Of a stretch of DNA of 12,239 bases, positions 1 through 7,770 are shown piece by piece. The DNA lies in assembly GCA_018969565.1 (NCBI GenBank), contig JAGWYC010000033.1, positions 1 through 12,239 on the forward strand. Direction: 5' to 3'. A model generated the notes under the pieces. It was not told where the DNA came from, did not search any database, and was given only the letters and a program-made list of their open reading frames with translations. The position numbers were made by a program, and so were the translations under genes. Origin of the DNA: Bacteroidota bacterium (GTDB lineage: Bacteria > Bacteroidota > Bacteroidia > NS11-12g > UBA955). Position 1 is the first letter of the stretch. Each line of letters opens with the position of its first letter.

Positions 1-2
1 TA

Positions 3-314
3 CTCACCATTTATGCTATGGACACCTACACCATTACCGAGGTGTCTCCAAGAAGCTACTATGCCAATGGGCTGGTGAGCAGCATTACCGTATTGCTGGA
101 TTCCGCATCCGGAGGCGGTGATGATTTTGTTGCAGAACTGCCATATCTTCAAACGTATAAGACAGCGGCCTGCGCAGCTACACAAGTAAATTCAGGGCCT
201 TATTATTCCGAAGAACTGGAGATTATCTTTACTTACACCACCGGTACTACCGCTGCATCCTGCCAGGGAAATGGCGTGAAAAAAGGTTTGTACAACTCCT
301 CGGGATGTCTCTGA
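3..314 (+). CDS. C-terminal end of an unidentified, probably exported protein (5' partial)
   Basis: The reading frame is open to the left edge of the window and ends at TGA 312-314, so about 103 residues of the C-terminus are visible. The ATG at 18 is in frame, but coding sequence continues upstream of it (LTIYAM...), so it is probably internal. The visible part is rich in Ser, Thr, Gly and Tyr with alternating beta-like stretches (SSITVLL, EELEIIFTYTT) and three cysteines, one of them two residues from the end (SSGCL). That composition suits an extracellular or cell-surface beta-rich domain of a Bacteroidota exported protein. I do not recognise the family. There is no obvious membrane segment and no Por/T9SS-type sorting tail. 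The kinase gene begins 61 bases downstream on the same strand; no convincing hairpin terminator is visible between them, only a T-run at 360-367. Confidence 0.6.
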   Translation, partial: LTIYAMDTYTITEVSPRSYYANGLVSSITVLLDSASGGGDDFVAELPYLQTYKTAACAATQVNSGPYYSEELEIIFTYTTGTTAASCQGNGVKKGLYNSSGCL

Positions 315-375
315 ATTTGATGAAGTTCAAGGAAAAATCTGTGGTTGAAATTCATTCCGTTTTTTTTATTAGATA

Positions 376-2214
376 ATGCGCAAAACTTGCAATTATCTTG
401 CACTGCTGGTCTTGCTCATTTCCTGTAAACAGGAAGTTTCGCACCAGAATGATATGGATGCGGCCACAAGGCTTCAAGCCGATTCATTGAATAATCTTGC
501 TTTCAAAATAGAGGTAAAGGAACATGCAAAATCGCGCAACCTTGCCTTAGAAGCCTTGAATTTATCGCGTTCAATAGGTTATTTGTCGGGCGAAGGCCGC
601 GCACTGTCTCAACTGGGCAGGTTGTTTCGTCAGAGTGAACAGCTTGATTCCGCGCTGTTCTACCACCGTAAGGCGTTAGAAATACGGCGCATGATCCGAG
701 ATACCCAGGCTATGGGTTATTCCTATGCCAACATAGGCGTTGTATTTAGCGGCTATGGGTTGTGGGAACGAAGTGCTATTTATAACGATTCAGCAATTTG
801 GGCTTTTGAGCAGGTAAAAGATACATTTCAGTATTTAAGAAGGTTACAATCCAAGGGTGTCATTGCCGTTGAACTTGAAGGAGACCGCTCAGCCCTTGAA
901 GTTTTTCTGGACTACGAGCGACGGAGTCGTGCTTATGGAGAAGACGGATTAGCGGCAGAAGCCTGCCGAAGCATATCACTTACTTATTATGCGTTACAAA
1001 AGCCGGATAGTTCTATTTATTGGCTAAATCGGTCTTTGGAGTTGAGTACGCGGTTAAACGACAGTGCCATGATGATGAACCTTAAAATGGATCTCGCTGT
1101 CAGGTATTTTGGGCTTCCGGATCTGAATCGCGGAACGCAATTTCTGAATGAATCCGAGCAACTGCTGAATCATGGTTTTGGAAGTGCATTCGATTCATTA
1201 TACCTCAAGGAAGCAAAGTTTATACAAAAACTGGCACTGGCAGGACAGGATATTCTGATTCAGGATTTTGAACAGTGTTTTGTTGCAGAAGAGGCTTACT
1301 ATAACCGTATTCATGCCTCCCAGTTAAGCGAGGTGGAAGGAGCTTACCAGTTGAAAGCCAAACAGGCCCAGAATCAAGCGCTGTATCTTCAGAACCAGCA
1401 ATATAAAATACGGTTTATGGGGCTGTTGTTGCTGTTCCTGGGATTGGTGGTAATACTGGTGCTTACCATCAGTCATTACCGCAACAAAAGGAGTATCAAT
1501 ATGCGGGAAATGGAGTTAAAGGAACGCCATATCCGGAATATCCTGCAGGAGCAGGAACTGAAAACGGTAAATGCGGCTTTGGAAGGTAAAGATCAGGAAA
1601 GGACTCGTATAGCCGGGGAATTACATGACCGTTTGGGGTATATTCTGGCCTTGGCTAAGCTGAATTTTTCTTCATTGCAGGAAGATTTATCCCGCATGCA
1701 ACATGAAAACTCCGACCGTTTCAGCCGTATATCTGAAATGTTGGACGAAGCCTCAACCGAAGTTCGTCGCATCAGCCATGATTTGTATGGCAGCAGCGTA
1801 TTTAATTTCGGCATTACCACGGCTTTACACCAACTGGCAGAGGCCGTCTCGGCAGCCAATAAAATCCAGGTGCGCTTTTACAGTCAATATATACCCTCAG
1901 ACCTCCGTCTGGAACTGCAGGTGAGTGTCTATCGTATTGTAGGAGAATTAATCAGCAATACACTGAAGCATGCCAAGGCCGGACAAATTGATATACAACT
2001 ATTTGGGCGTGCCGGTGAACTGGTGCTTACCTATGAAGACGACGGGGAAGGTTTTGATACCAAAGATGCAACCTGGAAACACGGTATTGGTTATACCAAT
2101 ATTGAGGCGCGGCTGAAGAAGTATAAGGGTACTTATCTGGTGGAAACAGCGCCAGGCAGAGGGATGTACTTTCAGGCAGAAATTCCTTCTATTTACTATG
2201 AGCCCGAGTCATAA
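376..2214 (+). CDS. Membrane-anchored TPR sensor histidine kinase, HisKA_3 type
   Basis: A 612-residue sensor kinase that probably autophosphorylates on His and passes the phosphate to the response regulator encoded next to it. The N-terminus is a lipoprotein-like signal (MRKT, hydrophobic LALLVLLIS, then Cys17 in an LLISC lipobox). Residues about 35-250 are helical TPR-like repeats (for example the stretches around 73-105 and 113-148), presumably periplasmic. One transmembrane helix lies at about 347-367, followed by a coiled coil at about 370-410. The HisKA_3 dimerisation domain carries ERTRIAGELHDRLG with His417 as phosphoacceptor. The HATPase_c domain shows an N box (ELISNTLKHA, Asn528), a G1 box (DDGEGFD, 555-561) and a G2 box (GIGYTNIEARL, from Gly570). 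No catalytic element looks missing. This is the NarX/DesK-like class that pairs with LuxR-type regulators. The signal is unknown. Many Bacteroidota kinases share this TPR-TM-HisKA_3 plan. Confidence 0.93.
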   Translation: MRKTCNYLALLVLLISCKQEVSHQNDMDAATRLQADSLNNLAFKIEVKEHAKSRNLALEALNLSRSIGYLSGEGRALSQLGRLFRQSEQLDSALFYHRKALEIRRMIRDTQAMGYSYANIGVVFSGYGLWERSAIYNDSAIWAFEQVKDTFQYLRRLQSKGVIAVELEGDRSALEVFLDYERRSRAYGEDGLAAEACRSISLTYYALQKPDSSIYWLNRSLELSTRLNDSAMMMNLKMDLAVRYFGLPDLNRGTQFLNESEQLLNHGFGSAFDSLYLKEAKFIQKLALAGQDILIQDFEQCFVAEEAYYNRIHASQLSEVEGAYQLKAKQAQNQALYLQNQQYKIRFMGLLLLFLGLVVILVLTISHYRNKRSINMREMELKERHIRNILQEQELKTVNAALEGKDQERTRIAGELHDRLGYILALAKLNFSSLQEDLSRMQHENSDRFSRISEMLDEASTEVRRISHDLYGSSVFNFGITTALHQLAEAVSAANKIQVRFYSQYIPSDLRLELQVSVYRIVGELISNTLKHAKAGQIDIQLFGRAGELVLTYEDDGEGFDTKDATWKHGIGYTNIEARLKKYKGTYLVETAPGRGMYFQAEIPSIYYEPES

Positions 2215-2246
2215 TTTCATGTTTGAAGCAGAACATTAAACGGCTG

Positions 2247-2254
2247 TATCTTCG
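2247..2254 (+). promoter_or_regulatory. Candidate Bacteroidota -7 element for the response regulator
   Basis: TATCTTCG differs at one base from the Bacteroidota -7 consensus TAnnTTTG. A TTTG at 2222-2225 sits 21 bases upstream, which fits a -33 element. The ATG at 2266 is only 11 bases after the element, so the leader would be very short. The element lies in the gap between kinase and regulator genes and would allow the regulator to be made independently of the kinase. It is a motif match only. Confidence 0.4.
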
Positions 2255-2265
2255 AGCATTGATTT

Positions 2266-2919
2266 ATGAATTCGGGAATACAGAAAAATGTGAGATTGTA
2301 TCTGGTTGATGACCACCGCCTTATGAATGAAGGTTTGAAACAGGTTTTGGAAGCAAAGCCGGGGTATATCGTGGAACGTATGTTTACCGAAGCCGGATCC
2401 CTGCTGGAAGATCTGAATTTCCATAAACCGGATATCATCATTTCTGACATCAGTATGCCGGGTATGGATGGTATCACCTTGGCAAAAATTGTATTAGAAC
2501 GTTTCCCCAAGATTCGATTTGTATTTCTCACCATGCACCTCAATGCCCAATACATCAGGCCTGCCATGCAAATGGGCGTGCATGGCTATATCCTTAAGGA
2601 TTCAAGGGCTGAAGATATTTTTGAAGCCATAGATACTGTTTGTTCCGGTAAGCGCTATTTGTCACCCAAAGCAGCGGCCTTGTTACTCTCCGGGCCTGAT
2701 GACGCTGTTGTCCTGACCCCCCGCGAAACTCAGGTACTCCGGGCTCTGGCGCTTGGATACAGCACTAAGGATATTTCTGATTACCTGAATATCAGTATCA
2801 GTACAGTGGATTCGCACAGGAAGAACCTTTTGCTGAAAACCGACTGCCGAAACGTGGCCGAACTGATTCTTTGGGGTGTAGAATCCGGATATGTAGATCC
2901 CGCCTCCCGCAAGGGCTGA
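2266..2919 (+). CDS. NarL/LuxR-family response regulator
   Basis: A 217-residue two-domain response regulator. The receiver domain (about 9-125) shows the acidic pair Asp15-Asp16, phosphoacceptor Asp61 in IISDISMPG, a switch Thr89 (FLTM) and Lys111 (ILKDS), so all the usual active-site residues are present. The C-terminal LuxR-type helix-turn-helix spans about 150-210, opening with LTPRETQVLRALALG and containing the recognition helix region ISISTVDSHRKNLL. It begins 51 bases after the kinase stop codon on the same strand and is very likely the target of that HisKA_3 kinase. Phosphorylation would be expected to promote dimerisation and DNA binding. Its target genes cannot be told from the window; neither the surface-protein nor the ABC promoter shows an obvious dyad that I would assign to it. 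The ATG at 2266 gives a full-length receiver domain. Confidence 0.95.
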   Translation: MNSGIQKNVRLYLVDDHRLMNEGLKQVLEAKPGYIVERMFTEAGSLLEDLNFHKPDIIISDISMPGMDGITLAKIVLERFPKIRFVFLTMHLNAQYIRPAMQMGVHGYILKDSRAEDIFEAIDTVCSGKRYLSPKAAALLLSGPDDAVVLTPRETQVLRALALGYSTKDISDYLNISISTVDSHRKNLLLKTDCRNVAELILWGVESGYVDPASRKG

Positions 2920-2992
2920 TGAGCGCAACAAAACCGGATAGCGGATCTGAATTACCGTAGTCTTGTTGCCTCCTAAGCGGGAAAAGAACTGC

Positions 2993-3038
2993 AAAAAAAC
3001 CGCAGCAAAAGCCTTGTTCATAAAGCTTCTGCTGCGGT
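2993..3038 (-). terminator. Rho-independent terminator of the surface-protein gene
   Basis: Two arms, 2999-3012 and 3025-3038, pair over 14 positions with a single A-C mismatch, nine of them a perfect GC-containing run (ACCGCAGCA with TGCTGCGGT), around a 12-base loop. Read on the minus strand, the stem is followed immediately by seven T (the A-run at 2993-2999). On the plus strand no T-run follows, so the signal is one-sided. It lies 25 bases beyond the stop codon of the minus-strand gene that ends at 3064. Confidence 0.85.
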
Positions 3039-3063
3039 GTCTCAAAGGGAATCTTTATAATTT

Positions 3064-5187
3064 TTAGTGCTTTGGTTTAAAGGCCGTAGTGCCCGGGATT
3101 TGCTGGGCCGCTTGCTCTTCTTCTGTTGCTGGGCTCGTAGCCTTCGGTCTGGAATTTTGTTGTTGCATCTGGTAGTAGATCCCTTTGTCCGCAGGTTTTC
3201 CAAACACCTCGGGGTGTAAGTATGTCCCTTTTTCAGTTTCACTCTTCTCCACTTCTACCTGTATGCGGTTCTTTTCTGCATAAGCGTCATGTCTGATTCC
3301 GGTTACCTGCCAGGATATTTCGAGACCTTTTGTGGCACCTGCAATCTTGAACCGGTTATCCTTAATCTTCTCCGCTACATATACAGGAGCATAGCCGCCA
3401 ATGCAGGTCAACTGGTAGCGGAATTCCATATTGAGGGCTTCGAACCAGTCAGGCATCAGCACCACAGCCTCGCCATGCTCGTCGGCTATGGCTATGCCGT
3501 TGTAGATGTTCATCATGTCGGGAGACTCCACGAAAGAGTGATACAGGTATTTATTTTCCGGATCCAGAGGATGGTCTATCTTAAAAGTGCCGCTGCTCTT
3601 ACTGAGTGCACCTAACACGCTCATGCTGCCGTTCACCGTAGTTCTGCCGTTGAAAAAGCCCGCATAGCTTACGGTATTGCTCGCGCCGTTGTCGCCATAG
3701 ATGGCAGCGCCGGAGGTGTTGGTAGCACCAAGCGTGCTGGCGTAAATACCGTTGTTGGACGTGCCAAGGCTGGCAAAGGTGCCGGTAGTATTGGTAAATC
3801 TTCCGGCGCCATCGGTGGTGGAATTAATCGCGCTGAGTGCATTCAGGACCCGTACGTTTGATGTACTGGTTCCTATATCCAACAAATAGGCCGGGTTGTT
3901 TTTCCCAATGCCGATGCTGCCGCCTGAAGTAATCCTCATGCGCTCCGTACTATTGGTGCCAAACAACAGGTTCTGGTTTTCGAAATTCCAGATCAACGCT
4001 TCGGCAGAACTGGTATTGAATCCAATGACGAAACCATCAACCAGCGAATTTCCCGAAGTTTGGTTGCTGAACTGTAACACCGGGGTGCTGATGGTGGAGG
4101 GTTCATGCAGATGTAATTTAAAATTGGGGTTAGTAATACCTGCGCCCATCCTGCCGGAGCTTGTGATGGTGAGCCTTGGAGTGGCTGATGTACCGGTTAC
4201 CAAATTGAGATTTCTTACTGCGCCTAAATCAAGATCATTGGTATCATTACTAACGCCCAAATATCCCAGGTAAGTTCCCTTGTGATAAAAAGCATCCCAG
4301 CCGAGGCCCTGATACTGATGTACCACTGCTGCGCCAGAGCCTGAAATATGCAGCGGGGCTTGCGGACTGCTGACGCCTATGCCAACCCGTCCGCTGTTGT
4401 TGTTGTATATGTTAGGGCCATTCTGCGTCCATACAGAATTAATGGTGCCTGAACTGATACTGAGCCCTGTTCCGGCTGCGGTTACCGTTTCGCTAGAAGG
4501 ACCCCATTGTGTTCCGCTGAAGCGCAGGATAGAGCCGGTCGACGGAACGGAATTTTGTATGGGGGTACCCTGCAACTGGTTCGCATTCCACAGTGGGTCA
4601 GTATTCCGGGCGCTCAGGGTGAGTGTGCCGGTGGTTCCGCCTCCGCTAAGCCCGGTGCCGGCAGTGACGCCGGTGATGGTGCCCACCGCCGCGTTTTTAG
4701 GAGCCCAATTGCTGCCGTTCCAGCTCAGCACCTGATCTGTGGCTGCTCCGGCGCCGCCGATTTGGGAAGGTGGAATGTTCCCGCTGACACTCCCCGACTG
4801 ATTGCTGTACATGGCATAAGGAACGCTGATCAGCTGCTGTGTACCCAGGTCCAGGAAGCCGCCTCCGGTATTGGCTTCGGCCTTCAGGTGGAACTGGTCG
4901 CCACCCCAATTGATGGCGGAGAAGCTGCCGGAAGTTGCGCTGCCTTTGCCAATCACGCAGTTCACCACGCCGGCGCTGTTGCTCGTAAGGCTATGGGTTT
5001 CTTCATAAACCTTCAGGGTAGCGCCTGCTCCCGAATAGATGCCCAGGCGCAGGGTTACGGGGGTATTCGCCAGCGCCTGTCCGCTGCCGTTGCGCAGCGC
5101 CGCCTGGTAGTTGATGCCCTGCGGAGCCTGCGCATGAAGCATGCAAGCGCCGGTAAAAAGCAACAGGAGGGTAGTTGTTTTTTTCAT
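3064..5187 (-). CDS. Secreted fibre-like surface protein with conserved Bacteroidota N- and C-terminal domains
   Basis: A 707-residue exported protein of unknown function. It starts with a signal peptide (MKKTTTLLLLFTGACMLHA, likely cut near residue 19-20; Cys15 makes lipidation a weaker option). Residues about 21-130 form the domain that begins QGINYQAALRNGSG and ends near SVPYAMYSN, which I recognise from many Bacteroidota surface proteins. A low-complexity Gly/Thr/Ser region (about 130-255) follows, with tail-fibre-like wording such as TGVTAGTGLSGGGTTGTLTLS. Three copies of a motif of the form GxxGxGxxxPxxxLxI occur at about 266-281, 345-360 and 423-438. The C-terminal domain (about 535-650) contains IDHPLDPENKYLYHSFVESP and SWQVTGIRHDAYA, also widespread in Bacteroidota. 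It occupies the place where an S74 chaperone would sit in phage fibres, but I see no S74 signature. The tail is Gln-rich (YYQMQQQ, EEEQAAQQ). No T9SS sorting domain is evident. It is a single-gene unit with its own promoter and terminator. Confidence 0.88.
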   Translation of the reverse strand: MKKTTTLLLLFTGACMLHAQAPQGINYQAALRNGSGQALANTPVTLRLGIYSGAGATLKVYEETHSLTSNSAGVVNCVIGKGSATSGSFSAINWGGDQFHLKAEANTGGGFLDLGTQQLISVPYAMYSNQSGSVSGNIPPSQIGGAGAATDQVLSWNGSNWAPKNAAVGTITGVTAGTGLSGGGTTGTLTLSARNTDPLWNANQLQGTPIQNSVPSTGSILRFSGTQWGPSSETVTAAGTGLSISSGTINSVWTQNGPNIYNNNSGRVGIGVSSPQAPLHISGSGAAVVHQYQGLGWDAFYHKGTYLGYLGVSNDTNDLDLGAVRNLNLVTGTSATPRLTITSSGRMGAGITNPNFKLHLHEPSTISTPVLQFSNQTSGNSLVDGFVIGFNTSSAEALIWNFENQNLLFGTNSTERMRITSGGSIGIGKNNPAYLLDIGTSTSNVRVLNALSAINSTTDGAGRFTNTTGTFASLGTSNNGIYASTLGATNTSGAAIYGDNGASNTVSYAGFFNGRTTVNGSMSVLGALSKSSGTFKIDHPLDPENKYLYHSFVESPDMMNIYNGIAIADEHGEAVVLMPDWFEALNMEFRYQLTCIGGYAPVYVAEKIKDNRFKIAGATKGLEISWQVTGIRHDAYAEKNRIQVEVEKSETEKGTYLHPEVFGKPADKGIYYQMQQQNSRPKATSPATEEEQAAQQIPGTTAFKPKH

Positions 5188-5207
5188 GGTGTAATCTCTA
5201 CTGTAAT

Positions 5208-5238
5208 CAAACTTATATGAAGTATTTGAAAAAACAAA
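5208..5238 (-). promoter_or_regulatory. Bacteroidota promoter of the surface-protein gene
   Basis: On the minus strand, TTTG (5238-5235) is followed after exactly 19 bases by TAAGTTTG (5215-5208), a perfect match to the -7 consensus TAnnTTTG. The start codon at 5187 lies 20 bases beyond the -7 element, giving a leader of roughly 12-16 bases. This is the best promoter match in the window. The assignment rests on motif and spacing only. Confidence 0.7.
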
Positions 5239-5401
5239 TATTCAATGCTATATCAGGTCTGTTATATTTTATTTAAGTAAAACTTTATTTATAGTTAAAA
5301 TATGGAAATGACCAAATCTATGCTTACGTGTATTTTATGTCCTGTAATTATTTCCATCGAAAATTGATTTACTTATCCTTGGGGATTTGCATCTTCGTGT
5401 C
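5239..5401. other. AT-rich divergent intergenic region
   Basis: This stretch, together with the promoter beside it, separates the minus-strand surface-protein gene from the plus-strand ABC operon. It is clearly richer in A and T than the genes on either side and contains no reading frame I would call a gene. An 8-base inverted pair (ATGGAAAT 5302-5309 and ATTTCCAT 5350-5357, 40 bases apart) is present but may be chance in such AT-rich DNA. The region must carry control elements for the ABC operon. Confidence 0.6.
5390..5397 (+). promoter_or_regulatory. Candidate -7 element for the ABC transporter operon
   Basis: CATCTTCG resembles TAnnTTTG with two mismatches and is followed only 4 bases later by the ATG at 5402. 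A TTG at 5364-5366 lies 23 bases upstream, slightly long for a -33 element. If functional, transcription would begin at or within a few bases of the start codon. It also supports the 5402 start over an in-frame TTG at 5387, which would lie upstream of the element. Confidence 0.33.
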
Positions 5402-6316
5402 ATGAGCTACATCCTTGAACTGGATGCTGTTTCCAAGCAGTACCAGACCAAGCTGGCGTTGGACAAGGTCAGTCTTTCCATTCCCCGCGGTTCGGTGTAT
5501 GGACTGCTGGGTCCTAACGGCGCCGGTAAAACCACCATGCTGCGCATCATCAACCACATCACAGGCCCTGATAGCGGCACGGTGCGCTTTGAAGGCCGGA
5601 ACTCCACTGCAGAAGACGCCTACCGAATGGGTTACATGCCTGAAGAGCGCGGTCTGTATAAAAAGATGACCGTTTGGGATCAGTTGATTTTCTTCGCCCG
5701 ACTCAAAGGGGTTACTGCGGTAGATGCCCGGCTCAGGGCTAAAGAATGGCTCAAACGACTGGAATTGCTGGCTTGGGCAGGTAAAAAGGTGGAAGAACTT
5801 AGCAAGGGTATGGCTCAGAAGGTACAATTTATCGCCACCGTAATCCACAAGCCCGATTTGCTCATTCTGGATGAACCCTTCAGCGGCTTCGATCCTGTGA
5901 ATGCCGACCTCATGAAACAGGAAATTCTGGAACTGCAAAAACAGGGTGTAACCATCTTGTTCTCTACCCACCGCATGGAAAGCGTGGAAGAAATGTGCAG
6001 TCATATCTGTCTGATAAACCAATCAAAGGTGTTGTTGGATGGCAGCATCAGCGACATCAGAAAGCGCTATAAAAATCGGGAATACGAACTGGTTACTGCC
6101 CGGCCTTACGAACAGAATATCCCCTCGGTACATGCAGGCGAGGCACGTGTGGATGCCCACGGGGAGTTCTATTGCCGCGTGCAACTTGAACCCGGAGCAA
6201 ATCCTAACGCACTGATTCAGGACGTGATTGATAACAACCAGTTAATCATGTTCCGGGAATGGACACCTTCGGTGCATGAAATTTTTGTGATGCACGTGAA
6301 AGGAGTAGAAGCATGA
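5402..6316 (+). CDS. ABC-2 type transporter ATP-binding protein (NatA/YhaQ-like)
   Basis: A 304-residue cytoplasmic ATPase that would power the permease encoded immediately downstream. The nucleotide-binding domain is complete: Walker A GPNGAGKTT with Lys43, a Q-loop replaced by YMPEERGLY (Glu in place of Gln, usual for this subfamily), signature LSKGMAQ (133-139), Walker B LLILDEP with Asp157-Glu158, D-loop SGFD, and switch His190 in STHRMES. About 90 C-terminal residues after the ATPase core match the position of the DUF4162-type extension of NatA/YhaQ-like proteins. I chose the ATG at 5402, which gives MSYILELDAVSKQY, the normal beginning of the domain, rather than the in-frame TTG at 5387. 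The stop codon overlaps the permease start (ATGA), so the two are translationally coupled. The family includes sodium and drug or peptide exporters; the substrate here cannot be read from sequence. Confidence 0.94.
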   Translation: MSYILELDAVSKQYQTKLALDKVSLSIPRGSVYGLLGPNGAGKTTMLRIINHITGPDSGTVRFEGRNSTAEDAYRMGYMPEERGLYKKMTVWDQLIFFARLKGVTAVDARLRAKEWLKRLELLAWAGKKVEELSKGMAQKVQFIATVIHKPDLLILDEPFSGFDPVNADLMKQEILELQKQGVTILFSTHRMESVEEMCSHICLINQSKVLLDGSISDIRKRYKNREYELVTARPYEQNIPSVHAGEARVDAHGEFYCRVQLEPGANPNALIQDVIDNNQLIMFREWTPSVHEIFVMHVKGVEA

Positions 6317-7605
6317 ATGCAGTTTGGATAATTCTGAGCCGGGAGTACTTATCCCGTGTGAAAAAGAAGAGTTTCATCATCATGACCATACTGGGGCCAA
6401 TCCTGGTGGCCCTGTTTTATGGGCTCATTGGCTATGTAGCCTCTCGGGAGTCGGACTCGGAGGTGGAATTCAATGTGTTACTGCGCGATGCCTCCGGTAA
6501 CATTGCTAACAGGTTGAATCACGCAGAAGGTTATCGGTTTACGCCCACTTCCGCTTCTGATGACAGCGTCAGGCATTCCTTGATACGTGGAGCTTATGCA
6601 GGCTTCCTGAACATCCGCGACCGCGATGTGAATGTGCTGGACAGCGTGGAGTTTATTGCTATGGAGTTGCCCGGACCGGCGCAAAAACGGGTACTCGAAC
6701 GTAGTCTGGACTCACTCTTGCACGCCGACAAACTCAAAGAGGCCGGTTTAAGCCAGGGCTTTTTAGATAGCTTGAAAACCCCCATCCGCATTCAGACCCT
6801 GGAACTGGGCAAAGATGGCTCTATGGTGAATTCCATTGCGGAGGTTCGCGGGGGTATGGGTTTCCTGATGGCCGCCATTATTTACATCTTCATCTTCATG
6901 TACGGGGTCATGGTCATGCGCTCGGTGCAGGAAGAGAAATCCAACCGTATTGTAGAAATTCTGGTGTCATCGGTGAAGCCCTTTCACCTGATGCTGGGCA
7001 AGATTTTCGGTATTGCGCTGGTGGCTTTAACTCAGTTCGTTATTTGGGTGGCACTGAGCGGAGGACTGCTCGTGCTGCTCAGCGGTGTTATAGGCATGCC
7101 CAACGCCGGCCCTGGGCCAGAAGGAGTTCCCTTGCAAACCGGAGGTCTTCCCGGTATCATGCAGGCTTTTATGGCCTTGCCCTTCCTGAAAATGGGCGGA
7201 TTGTTCCTGTTCTATTTTCTGGGCGGCTACCTGCTTTATGCCAGCTTCCTGGCCGCCATCGGTGCAGCCGTGGATCAGGAAACGGATACCCAGCAGTTTA
7301 TGTTTCCGGTTACCATTCCACTGGTGTTCGCTTTTGTAATTGCCAGCAGGGTGGCCTTTGATGATCCAAACAGCAGTCTCGCCGTGTGGACTTCCATCAT
7401 TCCATTTACCTCACCCATTGTGATGGTGGTGCGCTCGGCTTTTGACGTTCCCTGGTGGCAACTGCTGCTTTCCATGGGGTCGCTGCTGCTGACCTTCCTG
7501 TTGATGGTTTGGATTTCGGGGAAGATCTACCGCACCGGTCTGCTCCTTTATGGCAAGAAGGTGAGCTGGAAAGAACTATTCAAATGGCTATGGTATAAGG
7601 ATTGA
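6313..7605 (+). CDS. ABC-2 type transporter permease (NatB/YhaP-like)
   Basis: A 430-residue inner-membrane subunit of an ABC exporter. One transmembrane helix lies at about 21-43. It is followed by a large hydrophilic domain (about 45-180), expected on the outer side of the membrane. A membrane block follows with about five more helices: near 183-204, 227-255, 285-312, 335-350 and 385-405. The coupling-helix region SVQEEKSNRIVEILVSSVKP (about 206-225) is typical of the ABC-2 NatB/YhaP family, as is the C-terminal pattern YRTGLLLYGKKVSWKEL. It starts inside the stop codon of the ATPase gene (ATGA at 6313-6316), so the pair forms one operon. No third gene follows in the operon: a 165-base gap with a possible new promoter precedes the WD40 gene. 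Function as an exporter is well supported; the substrate is unknown. Confidence 0.92.
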   Translation: MNAVWIILSREYLSRVKKKSFIIMTILGPILVALFYGLIGYVASRESDSEVEFNVLLRDASGNIANRLNHAEGYRFTPTSASDDSVRHSLIRGAYAGFLNIRDRDVNVLDSVEFIAMELPGPAQKRVLERSLDSLLHADKLKEAGLSQGFLDSLKTPIRIQTLELGKDGSMVNSIAEVRGGMGFLMAAIIYIFIFMYGVMVMRSVQEEKSNRIVEILVSSVKPFHLMLGKIFGIALVALTQFVIWVALSGGLLVLLSGVIGMPNAGPGPEGVPLQTGGLPGIMQAFMALPFLKMGGLFLFYFLGGYLLYASFLAAIGAAVDQETDTQQFMFPVTIPLVFAFVIASRVAFDDPNSSLAVWTSIIPFTSPIVMVVRSAFDVPWWQLLLSMGSLLLTFLLMVWISGKIYRTGLLLYGKKVSWKELFKWLWYKD

Positions 7606-7720
7606 TTGCGGCCTTTTCGTGCGGCAGGAAAGAATCTCCCGGGTTCAAATCAGCCTTTGGTAAAAAGAACTTGTGAAGATTTAATAAACATCCTTGCCGT
7701 AACCGAATTCTGGGGCGAAT

Positions 7721-7749
7721 TTTGCACTAAGCCGATATACGTATATTTC
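7721..7749 (+). promoter_or_regulatory. Candidate promoter of the WD40-protein gene
   Basis: TTTG at 7721-7724 and TATATTTC at 7742-7749 (one mismatch to TAnnTTTG) are separated by 17 bases, slightly short of the usual spacing. The ATG at 7771 lies 21 bases beyond. The position agrees with choosing 7771 as the start rather than the upstream in-frame TTG at 7606. Confidence 0.35.
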
Positions 7750-7770
7750 GGAATCCAAGCGCTGATCAAT

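Noticed and set aside
315..375. A possible terminator at the T-run before the kinase gene
   Set aside because: The T-run at 360-367 has no stable GC-rich hairpin in front of it.
4507..5220. A 237-codon open frame on the plus strand across the start of the surface-protein gene
   Set aside because: It lies antisense to a gene with a clear signal peptide, promoter and terminator. Its translation is low-quality and Ala/Arg-rich with no recognisable motif.
5369..6022. A 217-codon minus-strand frame opposite the ABC ATPase
   Set aside because: The plus strand has all ATPase motifs; the antisense product resembles no protein I know and would begin inside the ATPase gene.
7606..7770. An N-terminal extension of the WD40 protein from a TTG codon
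   Set aside because: The 55 extra residues are unlike a leader, lie upstream of a candidate promoter, and would place the signal peptide inside the protein.
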